From Methanosarcinaceae archaeon (GTDB lineage: Archaea > Halobacteriota > Methanosarcinia > Methanosarcinales > Methanosarcinaceae): 12,258 bases of DNA. Positions 1 through 6,993 of the stretch are shown one piece after another. The translations under genes and the position numbers were made by a program. How positions within the stretch are numbered: the first letter of the stretch is position 1; each line of letters starts with the position of its first letter. The notes beneath the pieces are model-generated. The model was not told the DNA's origin. It was given only the letters and a program-made list of their open reading frames with translations, and searched no databases. The stretch is taken from contig JAUSPM010000037.1 in assembly GCA_030655675.1 (NCBI GenBank), positions 1 through 12,258 on the forward strand, given 5' to 3'.

Positions 1-1030
1 TGCTCATTATCTGTTTCATTGGTCCGAGTTTATTAACGGCTTCAAGTTGCTTATACATATCCTTGAGCGTGAATATCCCGCGCATCAGGGATTCCATGTC
101 CATATCTTCTTCTGATAGTGCCTCTTCAGCCTTTTCAAGAAGACTTTTGAGATCACCCATGCCAAGCAGGCGTGAAATAAACCTTTCAGAATCGAATCTC
201 TCAAGGTCGTTTGGCGTTTCCCCTATTCCGATAAAAGCGATAGATGAATTTGTTTCTGACACAGCAGAAAGTGCACCGCCTCCCTTTGCGGTACCATCAA
301 GTTTTGTAATGATAACTCCGGTTATGCCTATAGAATCATTGAACGCACGCGCCTGTTCACTTGCCTGCTGCCCGATAGCACCATCAAGCACCAAAAATTT
401 ATGGTCTGGTTTTGCAATAGCGTGAATTTGTTCCATCTCATCGATAAGGTCTGTTTCAAGAGAATGCCGACCAGCCGTATCCACGATAAGCACATCATTT
501 TTCCCAATTTCTTTGAGTCCCCGTTCTACAATTCCAACAGCATCCGGATTGCCTTCCTCGCCATAGAACGGAACATTGAGCCCTTTACAAAGCGTCTGCA
601 ATTGCTGGTATGCACCCGGGCGGAATGTATCTGCACAGACCACAGCAGGTTTGAGACCTTTCTTTTGGAAATAACGTGCGAGTTTTGCACTCGTTGTGGT
701 CTTTCCGCTACCCTGCAAACCGATCATCAGAATGGTCTGGGGCTTTAATTGGATCTCAGTGCTTTTTCCGAGAATATTGATAAGTTCCTGATGAACGATC
801 CTGATGACATGTTCCCTTGGATTCATACCTTTGGGCACATCTTCCTTCATTGCCCGCTCTTTGATGTGCTTGGACATTTCCATGACCAGTTTAACATTCA
901 CATCCGATTGGAGCAGTGCTCTCTGGATATCCTTCACGACTTCAGTTACCGTCCGCTCATCGATACGTCCGGCGCCAACAAGTTTTTTGAGTGCGTCCTG
1001 TAAAGAGCTCCCGAGTTTATCCATTACCAT
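1..1030 (-). CDS. srp54: Signal recognition particle 54 kDa protein (SRP54/Ffh), 3' end cut off by the window
   Basis: This is the GTPase subunit of the signal recognition particle, which binds 7S RNA and signal sequences and delivers ribosomes to the membrane receptor FtsY. Visible from the ATG at 1030 are 343 codons with no stop. The N domain opens MVMDKLGSSL. The G domain carries the P-loop GLQGSGKTT (residues 104-112), the G3 motif DTAGR (184-188), and TKLDG with downstream GTAKGGG (242 onward). The methionine-rich M domain begins near residue 300 and is interrupted at the window edge; about 100 residues are missing compared with the usual archaeal length of roughly 440. A second in-frame ATG lies two codons in, but the first fits the archaeal MVM(D/E)KLG start and has AGGA about 10 nt upstream. 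It lies 201 bp downstream of ogg, so it probably has its own promoter. Identification is secure; truncation is only the window boundary. Confidence 0.97.
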   Translation of the reverse strand, partial: MVMDKLGSSLQDALKKLVGAGRIDERTVTEVVKDIQRALLQSDVNVKLVMEMSKHIKERAMKEDVPKGMNPREHVIRIVHQELINILGKSTEIQLKPQTILMIGLQGSGKTTTSAKLARYFQKKGLKPAVVCADTFRPGAYQQLQTLCKGLNVPFYGEEGNPDAVGIVERGLKEIGKNDVLIVDTAGRHSLETDLIDEMEQIHAIAKPDHKFLVLDGAIGQQASEQARAFNDSIGITGVIITKLDGTAKGGGALSAVSETNSSIAFIGIGETPNDLERFDSERFISRLLGMGDLKSLLEKAEEALSEEDMDMESLMRGIFTLKDMYKQLEAVNKLGPMKQIMS

Positions 1031-1231
1031 TTTTTGTTTCGTCCTGTTATATCTAATATTATTATCGTAGTCATAAAGACACGATTCTTGCTTAATAATG
1101 TTTTGAAAGCAATTATGAGATATTTGTTGTTTTGTGTCTATTCTGCGACCCCCGGGTTTTAACACAAACACTAATCACATTAATGCGCACGCTGTTTTTG
1201 AGTGAAAAGATAACGAGCACAAAACGGCTGA
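1031..1231. other. Intergenic region between ogg and srp54
   Basis: This 201 bp stretch holds no convincing gene. It must contain the 3' end of the ogg transcript and probably the srp54 promoter on the minus strand. Several AT-rich stretches could act as a TATA box (around 1068-1078 and 1090-1100 on the minus strand), but none is clearly best. A small GC cluster, ACCCCCGGGTT, sits near 1150. No tRNA-like or strong hairpin structure was seen. Confidence 0.5.
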
Positions 1232-2149
1232 TCACTCTCGCATTCTCCAACAATAATACAAATATTCTTGCGCATACCCACAATATTCTCCAAAATACCT
1301 GCGCCCCCACTCACCCATCTTGTGATTGTTAAGTTTAGAATTAACACCACCACCACCACCACCACCACCACCAACACTAACACTAACACTAACACTAACA
1401 CCAACACTAACACTACCACCACCACCAAAATATTCATCACCGGAATAATACTTCTCCACAACCTGCCTGACATGCGTATCAACAGGAAAAGACTCCATCT
1501 TATCAATCGAGAACAAAAGAATGCAATCCGCAACCTTTTCACCGATCCCCTCGATCTCCATCAACCGCACTCTTGCATCATGGTAATCCATCTCAAACAA
1601 CTCATCAAAACAAAACTCCCCATCAGCAACCTGCTGCGCAGCCCTCTGTATCCTTCCGGTGCGAAATCCAAGTTTACACTCGCAGAGATCTGATTCACAA
1701 GCATCTGCAAGTGAAGTAGCATCAGGAAAACTGTAAAAACCCTCGTTGATCTCCTCACCAAACATCCGGCTCAACCGTAATATCCTCATCTTGATCGTTG
1801 GTATGCTCGATGCCGTTGCAAGCATATATGATATCATGCACTCCCAAGGCTCCTGCCGGATAAGACGAAGCCCGTGATATCTCTGTATTGCCTCCCTGAT
1901 ATAACGGTCTTTATCAATACTGTCCAATATCAATGGAAGATTATCCTCCAGCCTGAAATATGAAGCAATGAACTCACGCGGCAGAGACGAATCTACAAGA
2001 ACGGTGCTACTTTCAATGTCGTGTCTCGCGCGAATAACATTCCCATTGACCACACCAACCCACCAGTCATCTTCACGTTCCCACCTGAAAACCTGTCCGC
2101 AATCAAGCGTGTGGTCAAGATTGAGATCAACATCCGAAAAACTATACAT
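1232..2149 (-). CDS. ogg: 8-oxoguanine DNA glycosylase/AP lyase, OGG1 type (HhH-GPD), with internal Gly/Ser/Val repeat
   Basis: A 305-residue base-excision repair enzyme expected to remove 8-oxoguanine and nick the abasic site by beta-elimination. The N-terminal OGG domain has CGQVFRW (17-23), where G18 matches human G42, which senses 8-oxoG. The helix-hairpin-helix GIGEKVADC (201-209) places catalytic K205, and VDTHV places catalytic D224; the 19-residue spacing equals that of human K249/D268. C209 matches human C253 and Q294 (CGYAQEYL) matches Q315, so the oxidised-base pocket looks intact. The region where human OGG1 has SNNNIAR reads TASSIPT (112-118), so residues contacting the orphan cytosine differ. 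Residues 242-268 are only Gly, Ser and Val, in the loop after the D224 helix and before the C-terminal helix. The ATG lies inside the end of the upstream kinase gene (8 bp overlap), suggesting translational coupling. Family assignment is firm; substrate preference is inferred. Confidence 0.9.
   Translation of the reverse strand: MYSFSDVDLNLDHTLDCGQVFRWEREDDWWVGVVNGNVIRARHDIESSTVLVDSSLPREFIASYFRLEDNLPLILDSIDKDRYIREAIQRYHGLRLIRQEPWECMISYMLATASSIPTIKMRILRLSRMFGEEINEGFYSFPDATSLADACESDLCECKLGFRTGRIQRAAQQVADGEFCFDELFEMDYHDARVRLMEIEGIGEKVADCILLFSIDKMESFPVDTHVRQVVEKYYSGDEYFGGGGSVSVGVSVSVSVSVGGGGGGGGGVNSKLNNHKMGEWGRRYFGEYCGYAQEYLYYCWRMRE
1346..1426 (-). repeat. In-frame GGT/AGT/GTT microsatellite inside ogg
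   Basis: Twenty-seven consecutive codons drawn only from GGT, AGT and GTT. Read on the coding (minus) strand they are (GGT)4, two AGT-GTT pairs, GGT-GTT, four AGT-GTT pairs, then (GGT)9. The plus strand shows ACC triplets flanking AACACT hexamers. Every codon is one substitution from GGT, which suggests expansion of a GGT run followed by point changes and secondary hexamer duplication. All unit lengths are multiples of three, so slippage would change loop length without breaking the frame. Confidence 0.97.
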
Positions 2150-3473
2150 GCATCTTATGCAGTTCGAGTTCTCTTAAAAATGTAGCGGACGAGAAAGTGT
2201 CACCAAGCCCAACTGTTGCGATAGGATTATCGCAAAGGATTGTTGGTAAGATGCAAATCACGTATTCCATGTATTCACTCACCACCCCACTGCCGAATTT
2301 TGTACCGATGTATTCCAGCGTTTCATGTACCTGCCCTTTTCCAAAAACGCTTTCATCCAGATTAGATGCTTCTTCTTCAACGAATTTTCGACTATTCAGT
2401 TTTCCGGTTGCGGCAAATGTAGCAGCACATTTGACACCAAACCCCATTGCTTCAAGTTCCAGGGAATGATCTGCAAGATTTGCTGCACAAACACTGAGCA
2501 CAAACTCCCGCGTATGTATTATCATCCTTTTGACCCCAAACTCTAATGCACATAGGATCGTGGCATCTATTATTGAACATGCATGCATTTGCAAAATGTT
2601 GTTTGCAGACACATCATGTACTTTATAAAGCATTGCAAGTTCATCCTCATTCATGCCGATACAATCAACATGTTGTGCCAATTGTGAAAATACGGAATAG
2701 GCAATATCCCGATTCAAAAAATGCCCTAATTCAGCATGTATCTTCAAACTGCTGTTCAATCTTCTCCAACTTTTTATCTGCTCAACAGCCCGGTTGAGTT
2801 TTTCAACATACGTTGAGCCATCAGGATACGTATCCATAAGCATGTGGAATCCTGATAATAATACGCCATCAATCTCACTTATGTGGTTAAGAGCATAAGC
2901 CTCAAAATCAGGGTTTATAGCAAGCTCGATATTTGCGCTATCATATGTTGCTATGAAACGGTTTTCCCTGGGCACCGTAACTGTAGTACCATCAAGCAAA
3001 AATGTTTCTCCCTTCTTGAAATCAAAAACAAAATGCACCAACTCATCTGAACATTCGGATATCGCTTTTTCAGAGTATGGCAGCATTATTGATTTCTTTG
3101 AGAACAAGGACACTTGTGTATCTGAAGGCATCACAACATTAGGAACGACCAGATCGGCTCCCATCTCTGACATGACATTTGCCATAATTCCGGCATTGCC
3201 ACCCATTCTTATAATCGATCTATCAAAAAAAAGGTTCTTCAAAATATCAAAAACAGATTTTTCGTGTATCAGCCATTCAGCCCCGATCCCGCTTTGCATG
3301 CACAACACAAGTCCGGCAACAAAATCGGAAATAGAATTAATTGCATTTGGTGGGTTTCGGACTTTTGCAGTAATTTCACCCATGTCCTGTGAACTTAAAA
3401 GGTCTGATACTTCCGTTCCACTGATACTGTATACTGAATCGATATTAACATTGTATCCACAGAGTATCTTCAT
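2142..3473 (-). CDS. ADP-dependent phosphofructokinase/glucokinase family protein, second paralogue
   Basis: A 443-residue member of the ADP-dependent sugar kinase family (ribokinase fold), which phosphorylates glucose or fructose 6-phosphate with ADP as donor. Family marks are YNVNID (7-12), RMGGNAGI (89-96), VPRENR (167-172), the HxE motif HAE (246-248), the NxxE motif NEDE (275-278) and the GxGD loop TVGLGD with catalytic D425. It starts about 24 residues later in the fold than its upstream neighbour. The kept VPR(D/E)NR element suggests a phosphorylated-sugar substrate, but glucokinase or bifunctional activity is possible. It follows the first kinase by 29 bp, with a clear AAAGGAG site 9 nt before the ATG, and its stop overlaps the ogg start (ATGTATAG). 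Low overall similarity to the neighbour argues for an old duplication and separate roles. Family is certain; substrate is not. Confidence 0.88.
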   Translation of the reverse strand: MKILCGYNVNIDSVYSISGTEVSDLLSSQDMGEITAKVRNPPNAINSISDFVAGLVLCMQSGIGAEWLIHEKSVFDILKNLFFDRSIIRMGGNAGIMANVMSEMGADLVVPNVVMPSDTQVSLFSKKSIMLPYSEKAISECSDELVHFVFDFKKGETFLLDGTTVTVPRENRFIATYDSANIELAINPDFEAYALNHISEIDGVLLSGFHMLMDTYPDGSTYVEKLNRAVEQIKSWRRLNSSLKIHAELGHFLNRDIAYSVFSQLAQHVDCIGMNEDELAMLYKVHDVSANNILQMHACSIIDATILCALEFGVKRMIIHTREFVLSVCAANLADHSLELEAMGFGVKCAATFAATGKLNSRKFVEEEASNLDESVFGKGQVHETLEYIGTKFGSGVVSEYMEYVICILPTILCDNPIATVGLGDTFSSATFLRELELHKMHV

Positions 3474-3482
3474 GAAAACACG

Positions 3483-3489
3483 CTCCTTT
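3483..3489 (-). promoter_or_regulatory. Shine-Dalgarno site of the second ADP-dependent kinase
   Basis: AAAGGAG on the minus strand, 9 nt upstream of the ATG at 3473. It fixes the start at MKILCGYN despite the shorter N-terminus relative to the paralogue, and lies within the 29 bp gap between the two kinase genes. Confidence 0.8.
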
Positions 3490-3502
3490 ACCTTTATTAT
3501 TT

Positions 3503-4966
3503 TTACGATCTCATCTTAGCAAGCATAGCCACAAAAGCGCCTGCTGATATCGCATCCCCGATCCCGACTGTCGCAACTGGATCTTTTACAACTTTAGATG
3601 GAATAACAATCACATCATGTGTAGGAGTACGTATACACCCATCCACAAATTCGTCCATTGAGCAGATATCTCTTCTGACCATGTATTTTCCGAGAATTTC
3701 AAGTTCCTCGTATCCATTCTCCGAAACCGGAATATCAAGTCCGAATTTGGCATCATCCAGATGTTCAATAGAACCGCGTGATGCCTGTGCAGCTGCAAGT
3801 ATTGATCCAAATAGCAATGCAGTCCTGTGTCCTTCCACATCGAGTGGGTGGTTTTTTGATACTACACAAATAAAGAATCCAAGTGAATGCACATGCACCC
3901 GCTCAAGTTCAAGATCATGGAGCAGACGCACTGCGCCTTCGTAGAGTGCTACGATGCCCTTCTCGCCTTTATCTATCACAGAATATGCAAGTTCTTCATG
4001 TCCGAGTACATTCAATGCATTTGCGACCTCGACAGTATCAAGCCCGAGCGAGTGAACATGCTGACGAACAATGTCCTTAAGCAGCGTTTTTCGAATTGTC
4101 TTGTTCTGTATCGACGTGAGTTCCACATGTATGCGTATATCTGGATTCCCTTCCTTTAGGCGTTCGATAACATTGACAGCCCGCTCGACATATTCACGAT
4201 ACGTTGTGCCGTCCTCGTATTCCTCCTTGATCATCTGGTATCCTGCAAGTATTGCGCCGTCAACATCCTCTTCGAGTTTTGGGATCTGGTCATACAATTC
4301 TCTGCTCATATCAATGCGAATCCATGACGGACGTGACGAAATTATCAAGCGGTTGTCCCTTGGGACAATAAAATGTTCTCCCCCGTACTTGACCTCCATC
4401 CCCTTTGAGAACTCGATTATCCAGTTAACTCTTGGCTTGAACTCAGGATTGTATGCCTGGCGCGGGTTTTTGAGAATCAGTACCCCATTTTCAAAGACAG
4501 GGTGAAGTAGATTTGGAAGGTCTGCAAAATACTCCGCCTGTTCCCTGGAAAGCCATGGTACATAACTGATCACTTTCTTGACACCAAGATGTGCAAGAAG
4601 ATTGGAGATTATCCCTGCCTGACCACCCATACGGGCATCATCAAAAACAAGATTATCTGTAAGCCATTCATGAATATCGTTAGTATATGTCGGGACTTCT
4701 GCTGCTTTACCGTCCCGCATCGCTATGATCAAACGTGATAGAAAATCGGCAGGCGATGCGATCTCACGTGGATAATTCACTATTTTTTCCTGAATCTCAC
4801 CAAGATCTACAAGTTTTAAAAGTTTATAAATATCTTTTTCGCTTATGTGTTTTATTGCATCAATATTGCTGTTATAGGCAACGAACATACCCCTTACATT
4901 ACCCAGTGAAGCCTTTATATCAGAAAACGCTTCATCGTAATGCTTTTCCCATTGTTCAAGATGCAT
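3503..4966 (-). CDS. pfkC: ADP-dependent phosphofructokinase (PfkC family)
   Basis: A 487-residue ADP-dependent phosphofructokinase/glucokinase, the cytoplasmic enzyme that archaea of this group use in modified Embden-Meyerhof glycolysis to make fructose 1,6-bisphosphate with AMP as by-product. Motifs in order: YNSNID (31-36), RMGGQAGI (112-119), VPRDNR (201-206), AGYQ (241-244), the catalytic/metal HxE motif HVE (280-282), and ATVGIGD ending in catalytic D471. The position of the NxxE metal motif reads DTVE (310-313), with Asp for Asn, unlike NEDE in the paralogue downstream. Length matches the family (about 450-490). The ATG at 4966 has only weak upstream GGTAAGGG elements, and a TATA-like box lies at 4997-5006. 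It heads a probable three-gene unit with the second kinase and ogg. The choice between phosphofructokinase and bifunctional activity is inferred from family context. Confidence 0.93.
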   Translation of the reverse strand: MHLEQWEKHYDEAFSDIKASLGNVRGMFVAYNSNIDAIKHISEKDIYKLLKLVDLGEIQEKIVNYPREIASPADFLSRLIIAMRDGKAAEVPTYTNDIHEWLTDNLVFDDARMGGQAGIISNLLAHLGVKKVISYVPWLSREQAEYFADLPNLLHPVFENGVLILKNPRQAYNPEFKPRVNWIIEFSKGMEVKYGGEHFIVPRDNRLIISSRPSWIRIDMSRELYDQIPKLEEDVDGAILAGYQMIKEEYEDGTTYREYVERAVNVIERLKEGNPDIRIHVELTSIQNKTIRKTLLKDIVRQHVHSLGLDTVEVANALNVLGHEELAYSVIDKGEKGIVALYEGAVRLLHDLELERVHVHSLGFFICVVSKNHPLDVEGHRTALLFGSILAAAQASRGSIEHLDDAKFGLDIPVSENGYEELEILGKYMVRRDICSMDEFVDGCIRTPTHDVIVIPSKVVKDPVATVGIGDAISAGAFVAMLAKMRS

Positions 4967-4996
4967 AGATTTACCCTTACCTTAACCCCTGTTATT

Positions 4997-5006
4997 CATT
5001 TATACA
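4997..5006 (-). promoter_or_regulatory. Candidate TATA box for the kinase-kinase-ogg unit
   Basis: TGTATAAATG on the minus strand, about 30-40 nt upstream of the pfkC ATG. Archaeal initiation about 26 nt downstream would start the transcript near 4975, leaving a very short leader. It sits in the 75 bp gap after argJ, which otherwise holds only AT-rich sequence with three loose GCTAT copies. Confidence 0.4.
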
Positions 5007-5041
5007 ATGATGTTAGGCTATATTATTGCTATAGTATGATG

Positions 5042-6226
5042 CTATGTCGTGTAATCTGCATTGATCCTAACATAATCATACGTAAGATCACAGCCCCATG
5101 CGATTGCACTTTGTTCACCAAGTCCAATATCGACCATGATGAAAATTTCATTCTGCGCCATGATGCTTTTAAGTGAACTTAGCACATCAGTTGATGAATT
5201 TACAATATTCCCATGTTCTACAAGATGTACAACATCATCACCACTTGCAAATGCGAGTGATATTTTGTCCTGGTCGATATCTGCACCAGAGTAACCGACT
5301 GCTGCAATCACTCGTCCCCAGTTCGGATCTTTTCCAAACACCGCGGTTTTTACAAGCGGTGAGCGAATGATCGCTTTTGCTGCGATTCGTGCATCGTTCT
5401 CTGTTTTTGCGCCCCTGACCTGCGCTTCGATCAGTTTTGTAGCACCTTCACCATCACGCGCGATCATCTTTGCCAGATCGATCATCACATGGTCAAGTCC
5501 CATCTGGAACTCTTCAACCTGTGGCTCAACCAATGACGCACCTGTTGCTGTCAGAAGCGCCATATCATTGGTACTGGTGTCCCCATCAACCACGATCATG
5601 TTGAAACTCTTGTCCACCGATTTTTTGAGGCATCCTTCAAGCACATCGGTAGGAAGCGATGCATCTGTGTAAATAAATGACAGCATTGTGCCCATATTCG
5701 GCTCGATCATACCCGATCCTTTCGCGATCCCACCAATCCGTACGCCGCTTTCAAGTTCAACAGCCGATTCTTTTTTCACTAGATCAGTGGTCATGATCGC
5801 ACGCGCTGCTGCGTTGCTGCTATCCGGCGTACTGTCAAGTGATCCTACAACTTCTTCGACATGTTCTCGTATCCACTCCACATTGAGTTTTCGTCCTATA
5901 ACTCCTGTAGATGCTACAGCAATCAATTCTTCGGGTACATCCAGTTGTTCGGCAAGGATATGCGCCATTTCCCTGGCATCTGCAATTCCCTGTTCACCTG
6001 TGAATGCATTTGCATTTCCACTGTTGGCAATGATAGCCGCGAGCCGGCCATTATTTAATAGATTCTCCCTGGTGACAATTAGGGGTGCTGCAATGACCTT
6101 GTTACGTGTGAATACTCCTGCTGCATTGCCTTTTGCTACAATTATGGCAAGTCCCATCTTACCAGGTTTGATACCGCCGGCGCGAACACCTTTGACAGCA
6201 CATACCCCACCATCGATCTGTTTCAT
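5042..6226 (-). CDS. argJ: Glutamate N-acetyltransferase / ornithine acetyltransferase (ArgJ)
   Basis: ArgJ moves the acetyl group from N-acetylornithine to glutamate, and in bifunctional forms also uses acetyl-CoA, closing the cyclic arginine pathway. The precursor cuts itself before a catalytic threonine: here KGSGMIEPNMGTML places that residue at T180 (numbered from the chosen ATG). The cut would be Gly-Thr rather than the more usual Ala-Thr. The oxyanion-hole pair in ASTGVIG (T107-G108), DGDTSTNDM, GEGATK, GKDPNWGR and the C-terminal CDLTYDYVRINADYTT are all present. Length (394 aa) is typical. A GTG three codons upstream (6235) is open, but it lies within the SD AGGTGA (6232-6237), which is 5 nt from the ATG at 6226, so the ATG giving MKQIDGG is preferred. 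An AT-rich 62 bp gap separates it from the CBS gene. Confidence 0.96.
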   Translation of the reverse strand: MKQIDGGVCAVKGVRAGGIKPGKMGLAIIVAKGNAAGVFTRNKVIAAPLIVTRENLLNNGRLAAIIANSGNANAFTGEQGIADAREMAHILAEQLDVPEELIAVASTGVIGRKLNVEWIREHVEEVVGSLDSTPDSSNAAARAIMTTDLVKKESAVELESGVRIGGIAKGSGMIEPNMGTMLSFIYTDASLPTDVLEGCLKKSVDKSFNMIVVDGDTSTNDMALLTATGASLVEPQVEEFQMGLDHVMIDLAKMIARDGEGATKLIEAQVRGAKTENDARIAAKAIIRSPLVKTAVFGKDPNWGRVIAAVGYSGADIDQDKISLAFASGDDVVHLVEHGNIVNSSTDVLSSLKSIMAQNEIFIMVDIGLGEQSAIAWGCDLTYDYVRINADYTT

Positions 6227-6231
6227 AAAAG

Positions 6232-6237
6232 TCACCT
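6232..6237 (-). promoter_or_regulatory. Shine-Dalgarno site deciding the argJ start
   Basis: AGGTGA on the minus strand, 5 nt before the ATG at 6226. The alternative GTG start at 6233-6235 falls inside this element and so cannot be served by it. The same AGGTGA element precedes the CBS-domain gene. Confidence 0.75.
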
Positions 6238-6257
6238 ATTTCCTACTAATTATAAAT

Positions 6258-6281
6258 CAAATTATAATTTTAAATTAAAAT
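6258..6281 (-). promoter_or_regulatory. Candidate argJ promoter in an AT-only palindromic stretch
   Basis: Minus-strand sequence TTTAAAATTATAATTT lies at the right distance to start transcription near 6241, just before the SD. It overlaps a 15 bp near-perfect AT palindrome at 6267-6281 (7 bp arms, one central base). The same stretch follows the CBS stop and could also help end that transcript. No stronger box is visible in the gap. Confidence 0.35.
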
Positions 6282-6288
6282 ATTGAAA

Positions 6289-6753
6289 CTATATTTCCGC
6301 AAGTCCGCGAATTATATCGCCGCGTGTGATGATGCCTACAAGCTTCTCACCATCCAATACCGGAAGCCTGTTCACTTTATGTTTTATCATCATTGACGAA
6401 GCTTTTTCGATTGAACTGTCAGCAGATATCGTGTATACCTCGGATTCCATGATATCTCTTATCGGTCTTGACCCGATGTCGGTAAGCATGCGTTTTGTTT
6501 CTTCCCAGTTTATCAGTTCCCTGATAGGAATCTCTATTACCTCGAACGGGCTAGGTAACCATAATCCTCCATGATCGGGCACTTCGAGCAATTTCAAAAC
6601 ATCTGCTTCTGTCACGATCCCGACAACCTTGCCATCTTCAACCACAGGGAGTCCGCTTATGTCATGCTCCTTTAGAAGTTTCGTTGCATTGCTAATCTCA
6701 TCATCCGGTCTGCAGGAAATAACATTTGAATTCATCACATCTTTTACATTCAT
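6289..6753 (-). CDS. Two-CBS-domain protein
   Basis: A 154-residue stand-alone CBS-pair protein, presumably a cytoplasmic sensor binding an adenine nucleotide or similar ligand (adenosyl ligands are typical for the family). CBS1 spans about residues 1-57, with VKDVMNSNV and the closing GKVVGIVTEADVLKLL. CBS2 spans about 97-154, with RPIRDIMESE and EKLVGIITRGDIIRGL. They are joined by a roughly 40-residue insert containing GLWLPSPFE and NWEETKRML, a form seen in other archaeal CBS proteins. No enzymatic or DNA-binding domain is attached. The ATG at 6753 has AGGTGA (6758-6763) 4 nt upstream. It precedes argJ by 62 bp on the same strand, but a shared function is not shown. The partner protein is unknown. 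Confidence 0.88.
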   Translation of the reverse strand: MNVKDVMNSNVISCRPDDEISNATKLLKEHDISGLPVVEDGKVVGIVTEADVLKLLEVPDHGGLWLPSPFEVIEIPIRELINWEETKRMLTDIGSRPIRDIMESEVYTISADSSIEKASSMMIKHKVNRLPVLDGEKLVGIITRGDIIRGLAEI

Positions 6754-6935
6754 AATTTCACCTATATGCCAAGCGAGTGCTTGAATTATTGCATCCGTTC
6801 CACTTGTTTAATAGTTCAGTTAAGTGTGGTAAGTATTTATTTGTTATCTTGGCGCATGAAGGTTAGGTTTGGATGTTATATGGGAGTTTGGGGTAATCAA
6901 TAAAAAACACATGTTGGTACACAGTATGTATCATC
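6754..6935. other. Intergenic region upstream of the CBS gene
   Basis: With the adjoining terminator this makes a 240 bp gap after the carbonic anhydrase gene. It should hold the CBS-gene promoter on the minus strand; AAATAAATACTT near 6830-6842 is a possible TATA element but not strong. A small inverted repeat, CAAGC-GAGT-GCTTG (6770-6783), lies just upstream of the SD. A 15-codon plus-strand frame from 6856 is too short to support. Confidence 0.4.
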
Positions 6936-6968
6936 AAAAAGAAGAAAAAGAGGGGACAAAATATCCCC
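6936..6968 (-). terminator. Intrinsic-type terminator after the carbonic anhydrase gene
   Basis: On the minus strand, GGGGATATTTTGTCCCC forms a 5 bp stem (6952-6956 with 6964-6968) with a 7 nt loop, followed directly by TCTTTTTCTTCTTTTT. It begins 25 nt past the stop codon at 6994. Archaeal termination relies mainly on the T-rich tract, which is present here in good form. Confidence 0.65.
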
Positions 6969-6993
6969 ATTGTTCAATTCTGTTTATGCTGAT

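Noticed and set aside
1031..1231. tRNA or small RNA gene between ogg and srp54
   Set aside because: No cloverleaf-like pairing, box A/B-like sequence or strong hairpin could be recognised by eye.
1346..1426. Phase variation (on/off switching) of ogg by slippage
   Set aside because: Repeat units are 3 and 6 bp, so unit gain or loss keeps the frame; only length variation is expected.
1346..1426. CRISPR array or tandem mobile repeat
   Set aside because: No spacers and no 24-40 bp repeats; it is a triplet/hexamer tract inside a conserved gene.
1180..1693. Open frames over the microsatellite giving poly-Val/Leu (minus strand) and poly-Thr/Asn (plus strand) proteins
   Set aside because: They are frame shadows of the repeat in ogg; outside the repeat they show no family motifs, while the ogg frame matches OGG1 over its whole length.
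2142..3473. Second ADP-kinase as a pseudogene because of its shorter N-terminus
   Set aside because: The frame is intact, has a strong SD and keeps HxE, NxxE and GxGD residues.
6227..6235. GTG start for argJ three codons upstream
   Set aside because: The GTG lies inside the AGGTGA SD of the downstream ATG, and related proteins begin MKQI as I recall them.
6856..6903. Fifteen-codon plus-strand frame upstream of the CBS gene
   Set aside because: Too short, with no SD or promoter and no recognisable product.
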